From: Cereibacter sphaeroides
GTDB lineage: Bacteria; Pseudomonadota; Alphaproteobacteria; Rhodobacterales; Rhodobacteraceae
DNA: 64,000 nucleotides
Assembly: GCA_003243455.1 (NCBI GenBank)
Contig: QFQS01000003.1
Location: 642,353 to 706,352 of the forward strand
Direction: 5' to 3'
The position numbers and the translations under genes are program-made. A model generated the notes under the pieces. The model was not told the DNA's origin. It ran no database searches and worked only from the letters and a program-made list of their open reading frames with translations. Below are positions 8,865-15,291 of this stretch, one piece after another (the stretch's first letter is position 1; every line of letters starts with the position of its first letter).

Positions 8865-9524
8865 CGCGGCGACCTTCTCTCTCTTCGTTCAACTTGCGCA
8901 CCATCGCGGCCTCGATCACCGGCAACAGTTCGACGACGGCGCGCGGGGAAATGCCCATGGCGGCGGCCATGGCCAGTGCGGCCGTCATGTCCCATCCGAG
9001 GACAGCGCCGGGGATGGCGCGGATCTGGCCACCCATGCGCTGCGCCAGATCCCAGACCTGCCAGCCCTCATGGCTCAGGGGCGCGTTCAGGATTTGCGGG
9101 CAGTCCGGGCAATGCCCGTCGCAGGCCTGGCAGTAGCCTTCGCCCCCTCCGAAGACCCAGTCGGCGAGGGCGGTGAGACGTTTTTTTCTGCCTCGAGCTC
9201 CAGACCCTTGGCGACATAGGCGGTCTGGAACTTCTCGAAGATCGGCCAGAGATCGAGGAGCGCGTCGATGGCCTCGGGGCTGACCGGGATCGGGGCGCCA
9301 TCGGCGTCGCCCACGCCTTCCCAATCGACGATGGCGCGGGCAGCGATAGCCTTGGCGAAGATCACCGCGATGCTGTCGTCGGGCGTGCCAGGCGCGATGG
9401 CGCGCACGGCCGGATCGGTGCGGGCTGCGACCATGATGGCCGTGGTCAGGGGCTCGACCTTCACGCGCACGCCCAGCGCAAGGTCGAGCCATTCAGCTTC
9501 ACGGGCAAGGTTCAGACGCAACAA
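8857..9524 (-). CDS. Tail assembly chaperone, long form made by -1 ribosomal frameshift
   Basis: The zero-frame product (start near 9524) meets the heptamer A AAA AAC at 9186-9180. A -1 slip there continues into a second open frame, giving about 222 residues. The added part is Cys-rich (CQACDGHCPDC, a probable zinc knuckle) and then reads GWQVWDLAQRMGGQIRAIPG, a typical GpT-like tail-chaperone C-terminus, ending 8 bases inside the tape measure gene. This copies the lambda gpG/gpGT arrangement in position, phase and slippery sequence. The two products bind the tape measure and recruit tube subunits during tail assembly. Confidence 0.83.
9087..9524 (-). CDS. Tail assembly chaperone, short zero-frame form (gpG-like)
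   Basis: About 145 residues from a TTG start near 9524, chosen because GAGGAG lies 8 bases upstream and the protein then begins LRLNLAREAEWLDL, the conserved family start; TTG 9530 is an alternative. The conserved body runs to EAEKN, where the slippery site lies; beyond it the zero frame gives a low-complexity tail (SPPSPTGSSEG) ending at 9087. It follows the tail tube gene with essentially no gap. It is the abundant gpG-type form; the frameshifted form is annotated separately. Confidence 0.75.
   Translation of the reverse strand: MLRLNLAREAEWLDLALGVRVKVEPLTTAIMVAARTDPAVRAIAPGTPDDSIAVIFAKAIAARAIVDWEGVGDADGAPIPVSPEAIDALLDLWPIFEKFQTAYVAKGLELEAEKNVSPPSPTGSSEGAKATARPATGIARTARKS
9180..9186 (-). 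promoter_or_regulatory. Slippery heptamer A_AAA_AAC for programmed -1 frameshift
   Basis: On the minus strand the codons GAA AAA AAC contain the canonical heptamer A_AAA_AAC in exactly the zero-frame phase that allows double-tRNA slippage. It lies between the two overlapping chaperone frames, immediately before the point at which the conserved sequence moves from one frame to the other. Confidence 0.85.
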
Positions 9525-9526
9525 GA

Positions 9527-10471
9527 TCAATACTCCTCGATGTCGTTGACGAGCGTGGCAGTGCACATCCGACCCAAGGTGGCATCGCGTGCGGCCTGCC
9601 AGTCGAAGGTGGCCTGGATGCCCTGCGGCCCCGGAATCTCGATCCGGGGGCGCGGCAGATAGACGGCATGCGCCGAGAAGGTGAAACTCTCGCCCAAGGG
9701 CAGGACATAGGCGAAGGTCAGGGCGCAGGGATCGCCCGCGATGGCCTGGTTCACCAGCACCTGATCGGCGAAGCGGACCTCGATCTTGCCGGTCAGCGCG
9801 GCAATGGAGGGGTCTGCCCCGTCGATGCGGCCGTCAGAGCGGATGGTCTCCACCCGGTCGAGGTTGTTGGCGTAGGTGATCTCGGCCGAGATGATGTTGC
9901 CGAGCGGCTGGCCGTTGCGCGTGATCGCCCCGTTGAAATGCCCGAAGCGCTGAAGCTCAAGATCAGCCAGTGTGCCTGCGGCGGAGGTGCTGGCGATGCC
10001 TTCCCCTTGGGCGACAAGGCTTGCCGTAGCGGTCAGCAGCCCCGATCGCTGCATCTGCCAGCTGAGGCTGTCGAGGACGCAGCCCGAATACATGGCATAG
10101 CGCGGCACCTCCGACATGCCGGTCTCGATGGACATCGAGGGTAGCGACCAGGCGCCGGAGCGGAACTCATGCGTGAAGGGTCCCGGTGCGGCGCCGGTCG
10201 TGACCGGCGACCCGAACGCCGCCTTCAGCCAGAAGCCGAAGGCGGCTGCGTCGATTGGCACGACCACATTGCCGTCGGCCGTCACCGCATCCTTGATCGG
10301 GGCCTGAGGGTCGCGACCGTATCCTAGGAGTTCGCTGTTCAGGAGCGGCTGCTCCGATCCCAGCGTGGTGCTGGCGAACGGCATCTTCGTGAAGCCGCCC
10401 GTGGGCGGGGTGCCGTAACTGGTCTCGAACGCAAGCGCCATCTGCGCCCGCGCGCCTTGCGCACGTGCCAT
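9527..10471 (-). CDS. Phage major tail tube protein
   Basis: 314 residues beginning MARAQGARAQMALAFETSYG and continuing with the GTPPTGGFTKMPF pattern of tail tube proteins of this phage group; the rest is beta-rich with regular NLDRVETIRSDG and TGKIEVRFADQ strands. It stands directly before the tail chaperones, as in lambda gene V and HK97 order. It forms the hexameric tail tube. The gene ends within the start region of the chaperone gene, consistent with coupled translation. Upstream lies a divergent passenger gene, so a promoter must sit in 10472-10546, though none is clear. Confidence 0.87.
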   Translation of the reverse strand: MARAQGARAQMALAFETSYGTPPTGGFTKMPFASTTLGSEQPLLNSELLGYGRDPQAPIKDAVTADGNVVVPIDAAAFGFWLKAAFGSPVTTGAAPGPFTHEFRSGAWSLPSMSIETGMSEVPRYAMYSGCVLDSLSWQMQRSGLLTATASLVAQGEGIASTSAAGTLADLELQRFGHFNGAITRNGQPLGNIISAEITYANNLDRVETIRSDGRIDGADPSIAALTGKIEVRFADQVLVNQAIAGDPCALTFAYVLPLGESFTFSAHAVYLPRPRIEIPGPQGIQATFDWQAARDATLGRMCTATLVNDIEEY

Positions 10472-10546
10472 GGAAGGGGTTCCTCACTTCTTTGAATACC
10501 TGGTGGATGTCTTGCGGCGGGGTCGGCAATCGGGTCATCTGTCCAG

Positions 10547-10987
10547 ATGATTGGTCGATTTCTCATTCGCCGCTTCACGCGTCCGTTGCGTCGCGCGGCA
10601 ATTCTCTTGATGGGGGTCGCGATTGCAGCGGCATTCATGGCCAAGACTGAGGTACAAGCGCAGCAGTCAAGCGCGCTGGAGGCGCGGGTCAGTAAGATCC
10701 TCGACGGCGACACCTTCACCCTGAGTGGCGAGTCGCGTCGGATCCGTGTCTGGGGGCTCGATGCGCCTGAATGGGACCAGCAAGGTGGTTCCAACGCAAC
10801 TGCCACGCTGCGTAGCCTGATCTCCGGCAAAACCCTGCGGTGCAACGTTCTGGACATTGATCGGTACGGACGACTCGTCGGGCAGTGTTTCCTGCCGGAC
10901 GGGCGCGACATCGCGGCCGAAATGATCCGCTCCGGCGCTGCTACCGAGTACTGCCGGTATTCGCGCGGGTTCTACGGAACCTGCTGA
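10547..10987 (+). CDS. Secreted staphylococcal-nuclease-like (thermonuclease) protein
   Basis: 146 residues on the strand opposite to the tail genes. A basic start and hydrophobic stretch (residues 15-38, ending VQA-QQ) form a likely signal peptide. The mature part has the SNase fold marks: GDTFTL, IRVWGLDAPEWD (R67, E75 equivalent to the active-site Arg/Glu) and DRYGRLVG with the second active-site Arg. It would be exported and could act as a Ca-dependent nuclease. It interrupts the tail operon between tube and terminator genes, so it looks like a moron with its own promoter. Activity is inference. Confidence 0.83.
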   Translation: MIGRFLIRRFTRPLRRAAILLMGVAIAAAFMAKTEVQAQQSSALEARVSKILDGDTFTLSGESRRIRVWGLDAPEWDQQGGSNATATLRSLISGKTLRCNVLDIDRYGRLVGQCFLPDGRDIAAEMIRSGAATEYCRYSRGFYGTC

Positions 10988-11031
10988 GCGGGCATGGCAG
11001 AGACCCTAACATCGCGAGGAGCTGCCGGAGC

Positions 11032-11235
11032 ATGATCGAAGGGATCTTCTTTCTGATCGTCGGGCTGGCGGCTCTCTACATCACCCTTTGGCTGTTCATC
11101 CTGCTGCCCGCCAGGATGGCGGAAGCGAGAGGGCGCAGTGCTATCGGCTGGGTTCTTGTGAGCCTTTTCTTCTCGCCCATTCTGGCCGTCTTTCTGCTGT
11201 GGCTGGTGGGCGACGCTCCCGATCGCAATGCCTGA
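11032..11235 (+). CDS. Small two-helix membrane protein
   Basis: 67 residues from ATG 11032, which follows a GAGGAG box. Two hydrophobic segments, residues about 3-25 and 38-60, are separated by a short basic loop (ARMAEARGRSAIG). The pattern resembles small cargo or superinfection-exclusion membrane proteins, but no family is recognised. It follows the nuclease-like gene on the same strand by 44 bases and probably shares its transcript. Function unknown. Confidence 0.62.
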   Translation: MIEGIFFLIVGLAALYITLWLFILLPARMAEARGRSAIGWVLVSLFFSPILAVFLLWLVGDAPDRNA

Positions 11236-11293
11236 CTGTTTTGGCGGACAACGCTCCTGTCCTTACGACGCATGGTTTTCCGCTAAATGGGCA

Positions 11294-11713
11294 TCAAGCC
11301 AACTGGTCGGCCATCGAGTAGTGCAGGACAACGGGGATCACCGCTGCCTTCAGGCTGGCAGCACCCTCGACCGGCAGATCGACCGGGCGCGGCGCTTCCG
11401 CCTCGACCCAGTCGCAGAGACCGCCCAGCGTGCGGTCGGCGGCGAGCGCCGTGCCGATGCTGGCGCAGAGCGTGTCGAATGTGACGTCACGGCTTGCGCC
11501 CTGCACGACCGCCTCGATCTCGGCCCGGTGCTGGTAGTGGTAGCGCAGCGGCGAGAGCGTCACCTCGGGTTCCCCCGGCTCGCCGTCGCGCAGGATCAGG
11601 AGGCCAGTGGCGGGGACGCGCTCGGGCAGCACGTCACCGCGCAGGGCGGCGGCGGGCAGCGCCGAAAGCCGCGCGTGCAGCGCGACGAGGATGGTTTCGC
11701 GATGGGTGGGCAT
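11294..11713 (-). CDS. Phage tail terminator-like protein
   Basis: 139 residues: MPTHRETILVALHARL, followed by a region LSPLRYHYQHRAEIEAVVQG and an end VIPVVLHYSMADQLA. This is the form of the tail terminator / neck protein in Rhodobacterales prophages, where it normally lies just upstream of the tail tube gene. Here that neighbour relation is interrupted by the plus-strand nuclease and membrane protein genes. It should cap the tail tube and connect it to the head. Assigned from resemblance and order. Confidence 0.72.
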   Translation of the reverse strand: MPTHRETILVALHARLSALPAAALRGDVLPERVPATGLLILRDGEPGEPEVTLSPLRYHYQHRAEIEAVVQGASRDVTFDTLCASIGTALAADRTLGGLCDWVEAEAPRPVDLPVEGAASLKAAVIPVVLHYSMADQLA

Positions 11714-11746
11714 GTTTCCGCCTTGGTACGTGAGCGCTGTGCACGG

Positions 11747-12274
11747 TCAGAGAAGTTCCCTGAAGCTCCCGATCTTCAGTCTGAAACGGTGGTTCGTCGC
11801 CCAATCGTCCTTGATGGCGTCAGCGACCTCTACGCTCAGCAAACCTTCGACGATCATTTGTCTGGTCAGGTCGACCGTGCCGAGAACGACCAAGCCATCG
11901 CTGATGCGGCGGGCTTCATTCGCAGCACGCCTGTCATCCAGCGCGACGCCGGCCCCAATCGACACCGCATGTGCGATCGTCGCACTTTCGCCGATACCAA
12001 GGCGCTGCGTACCGGTGAGCTGCCCGAACATCTCCAAGGCTGCATCGCTCTCCACCCGACAAACTTCGCAGCATCCTGCGGTCAACGCAGCTTCGAACCG
12101 CGCCAATTGGTCCCCATAGACCTCCGTGATTTCCCCGACGGCATGGTCTGTCACGAGGAACTGCGGTGAAAGGTTCCGGATCAGATCCATCCGATCGATC
12201 CGGAGGAAGTTCACCAGCACGGAGGTGTCTGTGACGAGGACAACGGGTGGAGGATTCAGCATGTTGGACGTCAC
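11747..12274 (-). CDS. PIN-domain ribonuclease-like toxin
   Basis: 175 residues with PIN-domain acidic residues in order: VTDTSVLVNF (D16), VGEITEVY (E48), GIGESATIAHA (E96) and ALDDRRA (D113/D114). Family members are Mg-dependent RNases and often toxins. The start overlaps the stop of the upstream XRE/IrrE gene by 4 bases, so both are translated together. A PIN domain protein paired with an XRE plus Zn-peptidase protein is a toxin-antitoxin arrangement predicted from comparative genomics. Target RNA is unknown. The pair lies inside the late operon but has its own promoter upstream. Confidence 0.82.
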   Translation of the reverse strand: MTSNMLNPPPVVLVTDTSVLVNFLRIDRMDLIRNLSPQFLVTDHAVGEITEVYGDQLARFEAALTAGCCEVCRVESDAALEMFGQLTGTQRLGIGESATIAHAVSIGAGVALDDRRAANEARRISDGLVVLGTVDLTRQMIVEGLLSVEVADAIKDDWATNHRFRLKIGSFRELL

Positions 12275-13512
12275 TCAGCTCGCGCGGCCTCGGCAAGTTC
12301 GAGCAGCTTGCGCCCATCGACGCCGATGGTCTTGCCCACATCCAGAAGGCGTCCTCGCGAAATCTCGCCCAGCCGATAAGCCTCAAGGGCCAGGTGAGCC
12401 ACGCGGCTCCGAAGCTCTCGGGTTCCTCTCTTGTTGCTGACTGGCGCCTCAATATCCTCGAAGAGGTCCAAAGCCCGCAGGTAGTCCTTTCCCGCTTCCT
12501 CCTGCTCGGGAGACAACAGCAGGTCGCTTTCCGGCTGATTGATGTGGCGCAGGCTCTTCAGTCGATAAACCGCCGCCTGATAGCTTGCGCCGAACCTGTG
12601 CGCGATAAACGCGACGTCTTGAAAGCCGATCGTTTGGGAGCGAGGTGCCGGACGCAGCTGGCCCTGTATGCTGCCACCGGTCGCCACATCAAAGACGATC
12701 TGATCGGTACGTGCAGGCTGACCCTTGCCGAGCTGTCGCAGCTCTTCCTCGAGACCGGCCTCGGGAAGCAGGAAGGCTGCGGCGAAAGCGTTCGCGCGCT
12801 GTTCTATGCGCTCGCGGCTGTTGTCGGCGCTGCTCACGCCAACCACACGGTCGCGATCAAGGAGGGCATGCGCATACTCATGCGCCAGTGAGAAACGCTG
12901 GCGCGCACGTACATGCGCCGCATTCACGAGCACTGCCATGCCAATGCTCGGATGATGCAGGAACAGTCCTGACATAGTGTGAGGAAGATCCACCACCGAT
13001 GCCCAGATCCCCTGATCGCCCAGCAGTCCCGCCATGTCGGCAATCGGAGCGCTACCAAGTTCGAGGCGTCTCCGTTCCTGTTCAGCGACCCGCTCGCCCT
13101 GAGCGACAGCTTCCCCGGTCGATCTTGGTACCGGCTCACGGTACGCAGGCGGCCCATCGCGCTCTTCACGCCCGAGCAACTCTTCCAAACTGACACCTTC
13201 GCGGCAGATCTGCACGCAGCGGTCTACCTCGATCCGGATTTCCGGAGTTGCATCTATGCCCGGCGCAATCCGGTGCAGCGCCACTACTACGTCTTCATCA
13301 GCGTCCGGAACGTCTGCGAGGAACCAGCTGACTGGCCGACGATAGAGGTCCGCCAGTCGCGCAAGTTCCATGGTGGATACCGCGCGGTTCGCTCCTTCGA
13401 TCTGCGTGACAGCCGTACGGGGAAGGCCAAGAGCTTCAGCCACTTCTCCCTGGCTGATTGATGCGAGTTCTCGTGCCTCCCTCAGTCGACGGGACAATTC
13501 GATGCGATTCAT
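12271..13512 (-). CDS. XRE regulator fused to ImmA/IrrE metallopeptidase, probable antitoxin
   Basis: 413 residues from ATG 13512, chosen for its GAGGAA box six bases upstream; earlier Met codons lack one. Residues 1-65 form an XRE helix-turn-helix (ISQGEVAEALGLPRTAVTQIE). The middle has an ImmA/IrrE zinc peptidase site, SLAHEYAH (H211, H215), with a downstream ANAFAAAFLLP helix. The C-terminus is helical and of unknown role. It is coupled by ATGA overlap to the PIN gene. Likely represses the operon and neutralises the PIN protein, with peptidase activity as a possible switch; that role is inference. Confidence 0.82.
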   Translation of the reverse strand: MNRIELSRRLREARELASISQGEVAEALGLPRTAVTQIEGANRAVSTMELARLADLYRRPVSWFLADVPDADEDVVVALHRIAPGIDATPEIRIEVDRCVQICREGVSLEELLGREERDGPPAYREPVPRSTGEAVAQGERVAEQERRRLELGSAPIADMAGLLGDQGIWASVVDLPHTMSGLFLHHPSIGMAVLVNAAHVRARQRFSLAHEYAHALLDRDRVVGVSSADNSRERIEQRANAFAAAFLLPEAGLEEELRQLGKGQPARTDQIVFDVATGGSIQGQLRPAPRSQTIGFQDVAFIAHRFGASYQAAVYRLKSLRHINQPESDLLLSPEQEEAGKDYLRALDLFEDIEAPVSNKRGTRELRSRVAHLALEAYRLGEISRGRLLDVGKTIGVDGRKLLELAEAARAE

Positions 13513-13564
13513 GACGGGTTCCTCGGTGTGCATGTCGGGCTTCTCCCGGCCCCTGCATGGGCAC

Positions 13565-13593
13565 AAGATAGGCTGTCAGAACCATAACGTCAA
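13565..13593 (-). promoter_or_regulatory. Sigma70-type promoter of the XRE/IrrE-PIN operon
   Basis: On the minus strand TTGACG (13593-13588) and TATCTT (13570-13565) are separated by exactly 17 bases, and the transcript would start about 45 bases before ATG 13512. An 8-bp palindrome GAACGTTC lies just upstream at 13604-13611 and could be an operator for the XRE protein or for the divergent gene. Confidence 0.6.
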
Positions 13594-13661
13594 ATTCTTA
13601 CTTGAACGTTCGATTGTCGCACACCACATCGTCGGCATGCCACTGAAAGGAGGTGATGGAC

Positions 13662-13886
13662 ATGGCAGGCAAGAACCAGCACGTGGTTCGGCGCGAGGAC
13701 GGTTGGGCAGTCCTTGGCGCTGGGAACAACCGCGACACGGCGCGTTACGGCACTCAGGCCGAAGCAATCAATCGGGCCACCGAGATTGCGCGCAACCAGC
13801 AGAGCGAAGTTCTGATCCATGGACGTGACGGCCGGATCCGCGAGCGCAACAGCTACGGAAACGACCCGTTCCCGCCCCGCGGCTGA
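13662..13886 (+). CDS. DUF2188 domain protein
   Basis: 74 residues. ATG 13662 is chosen because AAGGAGGTG stands seven bases before it. The sequence follows the DUF2188 pattern: NQHVVRREDGWAVLGAGN, then a helix AEAINRATEIARNQQSEVLIHG and a C-terminal GRIRERNSYGNDP. Such short proteins are widespread and found both on chromosomes and mobile elements; their function is unknown. It is transcribed divergently from the XRE/IrrE-PIN pair and convergent with the head-tail genes, so it is a passenger in the late region. Confidence 0.8.
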   Translation: MAGKNQHVVRREDGWAVLGAGNNRDTARYGTQAEAINRATEIARNQQSEVLIHGRDGRIRERNSYGNDPFPPRG

Positions 13887-13890
13887 GAAA

Positions 13891-13921
13891 CGCGCGGAGG
13901 ACCTGTGAGGCCCTCCGCGCG
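13891..13921. terminator. Strong GC stem-loop between convergent genes
   Basis: Arms CGCGCGGAGG (13891-13900) and CCTCCGCGCG (13912-13921) pair perfectly around an 11-base loop. It lies between the ends of the convergent DUF2188 and DUF6441 genes. No T-tract follows on either strand, so it may be a weak or factor-assisted bidirectional terminator. Confidence 0.5.
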
Positions 13922-13933
13922 ACCACCCGCGCC

Positions 13934-14572
13934 TCAGAGCCGCCCCTCCACCCAATTGGCCACGATCAACCCCGGCACGCTGTCCAAGGCCCGGTCCGTA
14001 TCCCGCGCCAGATCCAGCCGCTTCGGCAGTTTGACCTGCGGCACCAGCAGGAAGATCGGCGCGGTCACCAAGCCACGGCCGGTTTTCGACCGGGACGCGA
14101 CGGCGCGGCCTTTGGTGTTCAACCGCCCCTCGGCCACCAGCAGGCTCGGACCCCGGCGGCGATAAATGAAGCGCAGGCGCAGACCGGTCCGGCGTTCCCA
14201 TTCTCCCGGGGTGATCCGACCGCCGCGCAGGGACTTGCCTGCGGCGGGCGTGGGGATCGCCAGCCAGAGGCCATTCTTCGAGCGGATCAGCGGGCCGGTA
14301 TCGTGCGCGCTGACGATGACGGGGGCGTTGGACCAGACCACGGTCGCCGCGTTGAGGCTGGGCGTGGCCTTGGGGAACTGCTCCGACCGGATGGTGCGGG
14401 CGAGCCGGGGCCCGAGGCCCGCGCCGGTGATCTGCAAACGCCACGCCGCCTTCAGCCCTGTCCCGGCCTCGCGGATCGCGGCCGACACGGCGCGTTCGCC
14501 CACCGCAACCTCGGCCGCCATCATCGCGACGATGTCGGGATCGATAGCGAGCTTGAGCTTCATCGCGGTCAC
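13934..14572 (-). CDS. DUF6441 family phage head-tail/tail protein
   Basis: 212 residues, GTG start at 14572 overlapping the upstream stop in GTGA. The sequence MKLKLAIDPDIVAMMAAEV with the later blocks SKNGLWLAIPTPAAGKSLRGG and GEWERRTGLRLRFIYRR is that of DUF6441 proteins, which occupy the HK97 gp10-like place between head-tail connector and tail genes in alphaproteobacterial prophages. A structural neck or tail-completion role follows from position. The C-terminus ends ANWVEGRL. Confidence 0.82.
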   Translation of the reverse strand: MTAMKLKLAIDPDIVAMMAAEVAVGERAVSAAIREAGTGLKAAWRLQITGAGLGPRLARTIRSEQFPKATPSLNAATVVWSNAPVIVSAHDTGPLIRSKNGLWLAIPTPAAGKSLRGGRITPGEWERRTGLRLRFIYRRRGPSLLVAEGRLNTKGRAVASRSKTGRGLVTAPIFLLVPQVKLPKRLDLARDTDRALDSVPGLIVANWVEGRL

Positions 14573-14880
14573 GCCGGGCGCAGGTCGACGGTCCAGACCA
14601 GCCGCTCGCGGTCCCGGACGGGCTCGCCCTGAATGAGGAAGGCATCGCCGTCGAGCTCAATCCGGTCGCCGGGCCGCGGCGCTGGCACCTCAGCCACGCG
14701 CAGGTCGATCCGGGTGGTCTCGGACCAGAGCCTCGCGTCGCCGAAGTCAGTGACGGCATCGGCACGCCGGGCGACGATGCGCACGAGGATCGGCGCACCG
14801 CCCTCGGCGATGTAGACTGCGTCCCGCCCGATGTTCGGATCAGCGAAGAGCGCGCCGCCGGCGGCGGCAAAGGCACTCAT
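14569..14880 (-). CDS. Head-tail joining / stopper protein
   Basis: 103 residues from ATG 14880, which overlaps the DUF2190 stop in TGATG. Beta-rich sequence with a pattern GDRIELDGDAFLIQGEPVRDRERLVWTVDLRP, as in head-tail adaptor proteins (lambda FII / HK97 gp7 class). The order capsid, DUF2190, this gene, DUF6441 matches other Rhodobacterales prophages. Assigned from fold pattern and order; no enzymatic motif is expected. Confidence 0.75.
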   Translation of the reverse strand: MSAFAAAGGALFADPNIGRDAVYIAEGGAPILVRIVARRADAVTDFGDARLWSETTRIDLRVAEVPAPRPGDRIELDGDAFLIQGEPVRDRERLVWTVDLRPA

Positions 14881-15215
14881 CAGAAGGCCCCGTTCAGCCG
14901 CACTCGGCCGACCACATCGCCCGCGCCGCCCGCCACCGCCTCGGTCGCCACGCCGATCAGCGTGTTCGAGGTGGTGACCTTGGTGGTCTGGCGGGCGGTG
15001 TTGTCCCAGTAGATGCGGTCGCCGACGGCCCAAGCCTGCGAGCCGAGCTTCTTCAGCTCGTAGACGCCGACGAGCGCGGCTTCGACTGTTTCGCCGAGGG
15101 CGGCGGTGCCGGAGGCCACGCCGAAGATGGAGCCGACGAGCAGGCCATCGCCCGCGGCGACGGCATAAGGCGCGGTCAGGGTGATGGTGTTGCCGGGCTG
15201 GACGTAGGTTTTCAT
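14880..15215 (-). CDS. DUF2190 family capsid decoration-like protein
   Basis: 111 residues from ATG 15215. The sequence MKTYVQPGNTITLTAPYAVA, AGDGLLVGSIFGVA and ELKKLGSQAWAVGDRIYWD is the DUF2190 signature. Members lie directly next to major capsid genes in many siphoviruses and are thought to be decoration or head-stabilising proteins. A stem-loop separates it from the capsid gene, which may set a different expression level. Confidence 0.88.
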   Translation of the reverse strand: MKTYVQPGNTITLTAPYAVAAGDGLLVGSIFGVASGTAALGETVEAALVGVYELKKLGSQAWAVGDRIYWDNTARQTTKVTTSNTLIGVATEAVAGGAGDVVGRVRLNGAF

Positions 15216-15240
15216 GGGGGGATCCTTGTGGAAAGACGAA

Positions 15241-15262
15241 GGGCGGCCCGTGAGGACCGCCC
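15241..15262 (-). terminator. Stem-loop between capsid and DUF2190 genes
   Basis: GGGCGG (15241-15246) pairs with CCGCCC (15257-15262) around a 10-base loop, in the 76-base gap between the capsid stop and the DUF2190 start. On the minus strand it is followed by TTCGTCTTT, a poor T-tract. It could be a partial terminator or an mRNA-stabilising hairpin. Confidence 0.4.
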
Positions 15263-15291
15263 GTGTGTCAGGGTTCAGCATGGGGTGCCGG

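Noticed and set aside
6936..9176. Long open frame on the plus strand opposite the tape measure and chaperone genes
   Set aside because: It mirrors high-GC codon structure of the minus-strand genes, is full of low-complexity Arg/Gly sequence and has no domain; the opposite strand encodes a coherent tail cluster.
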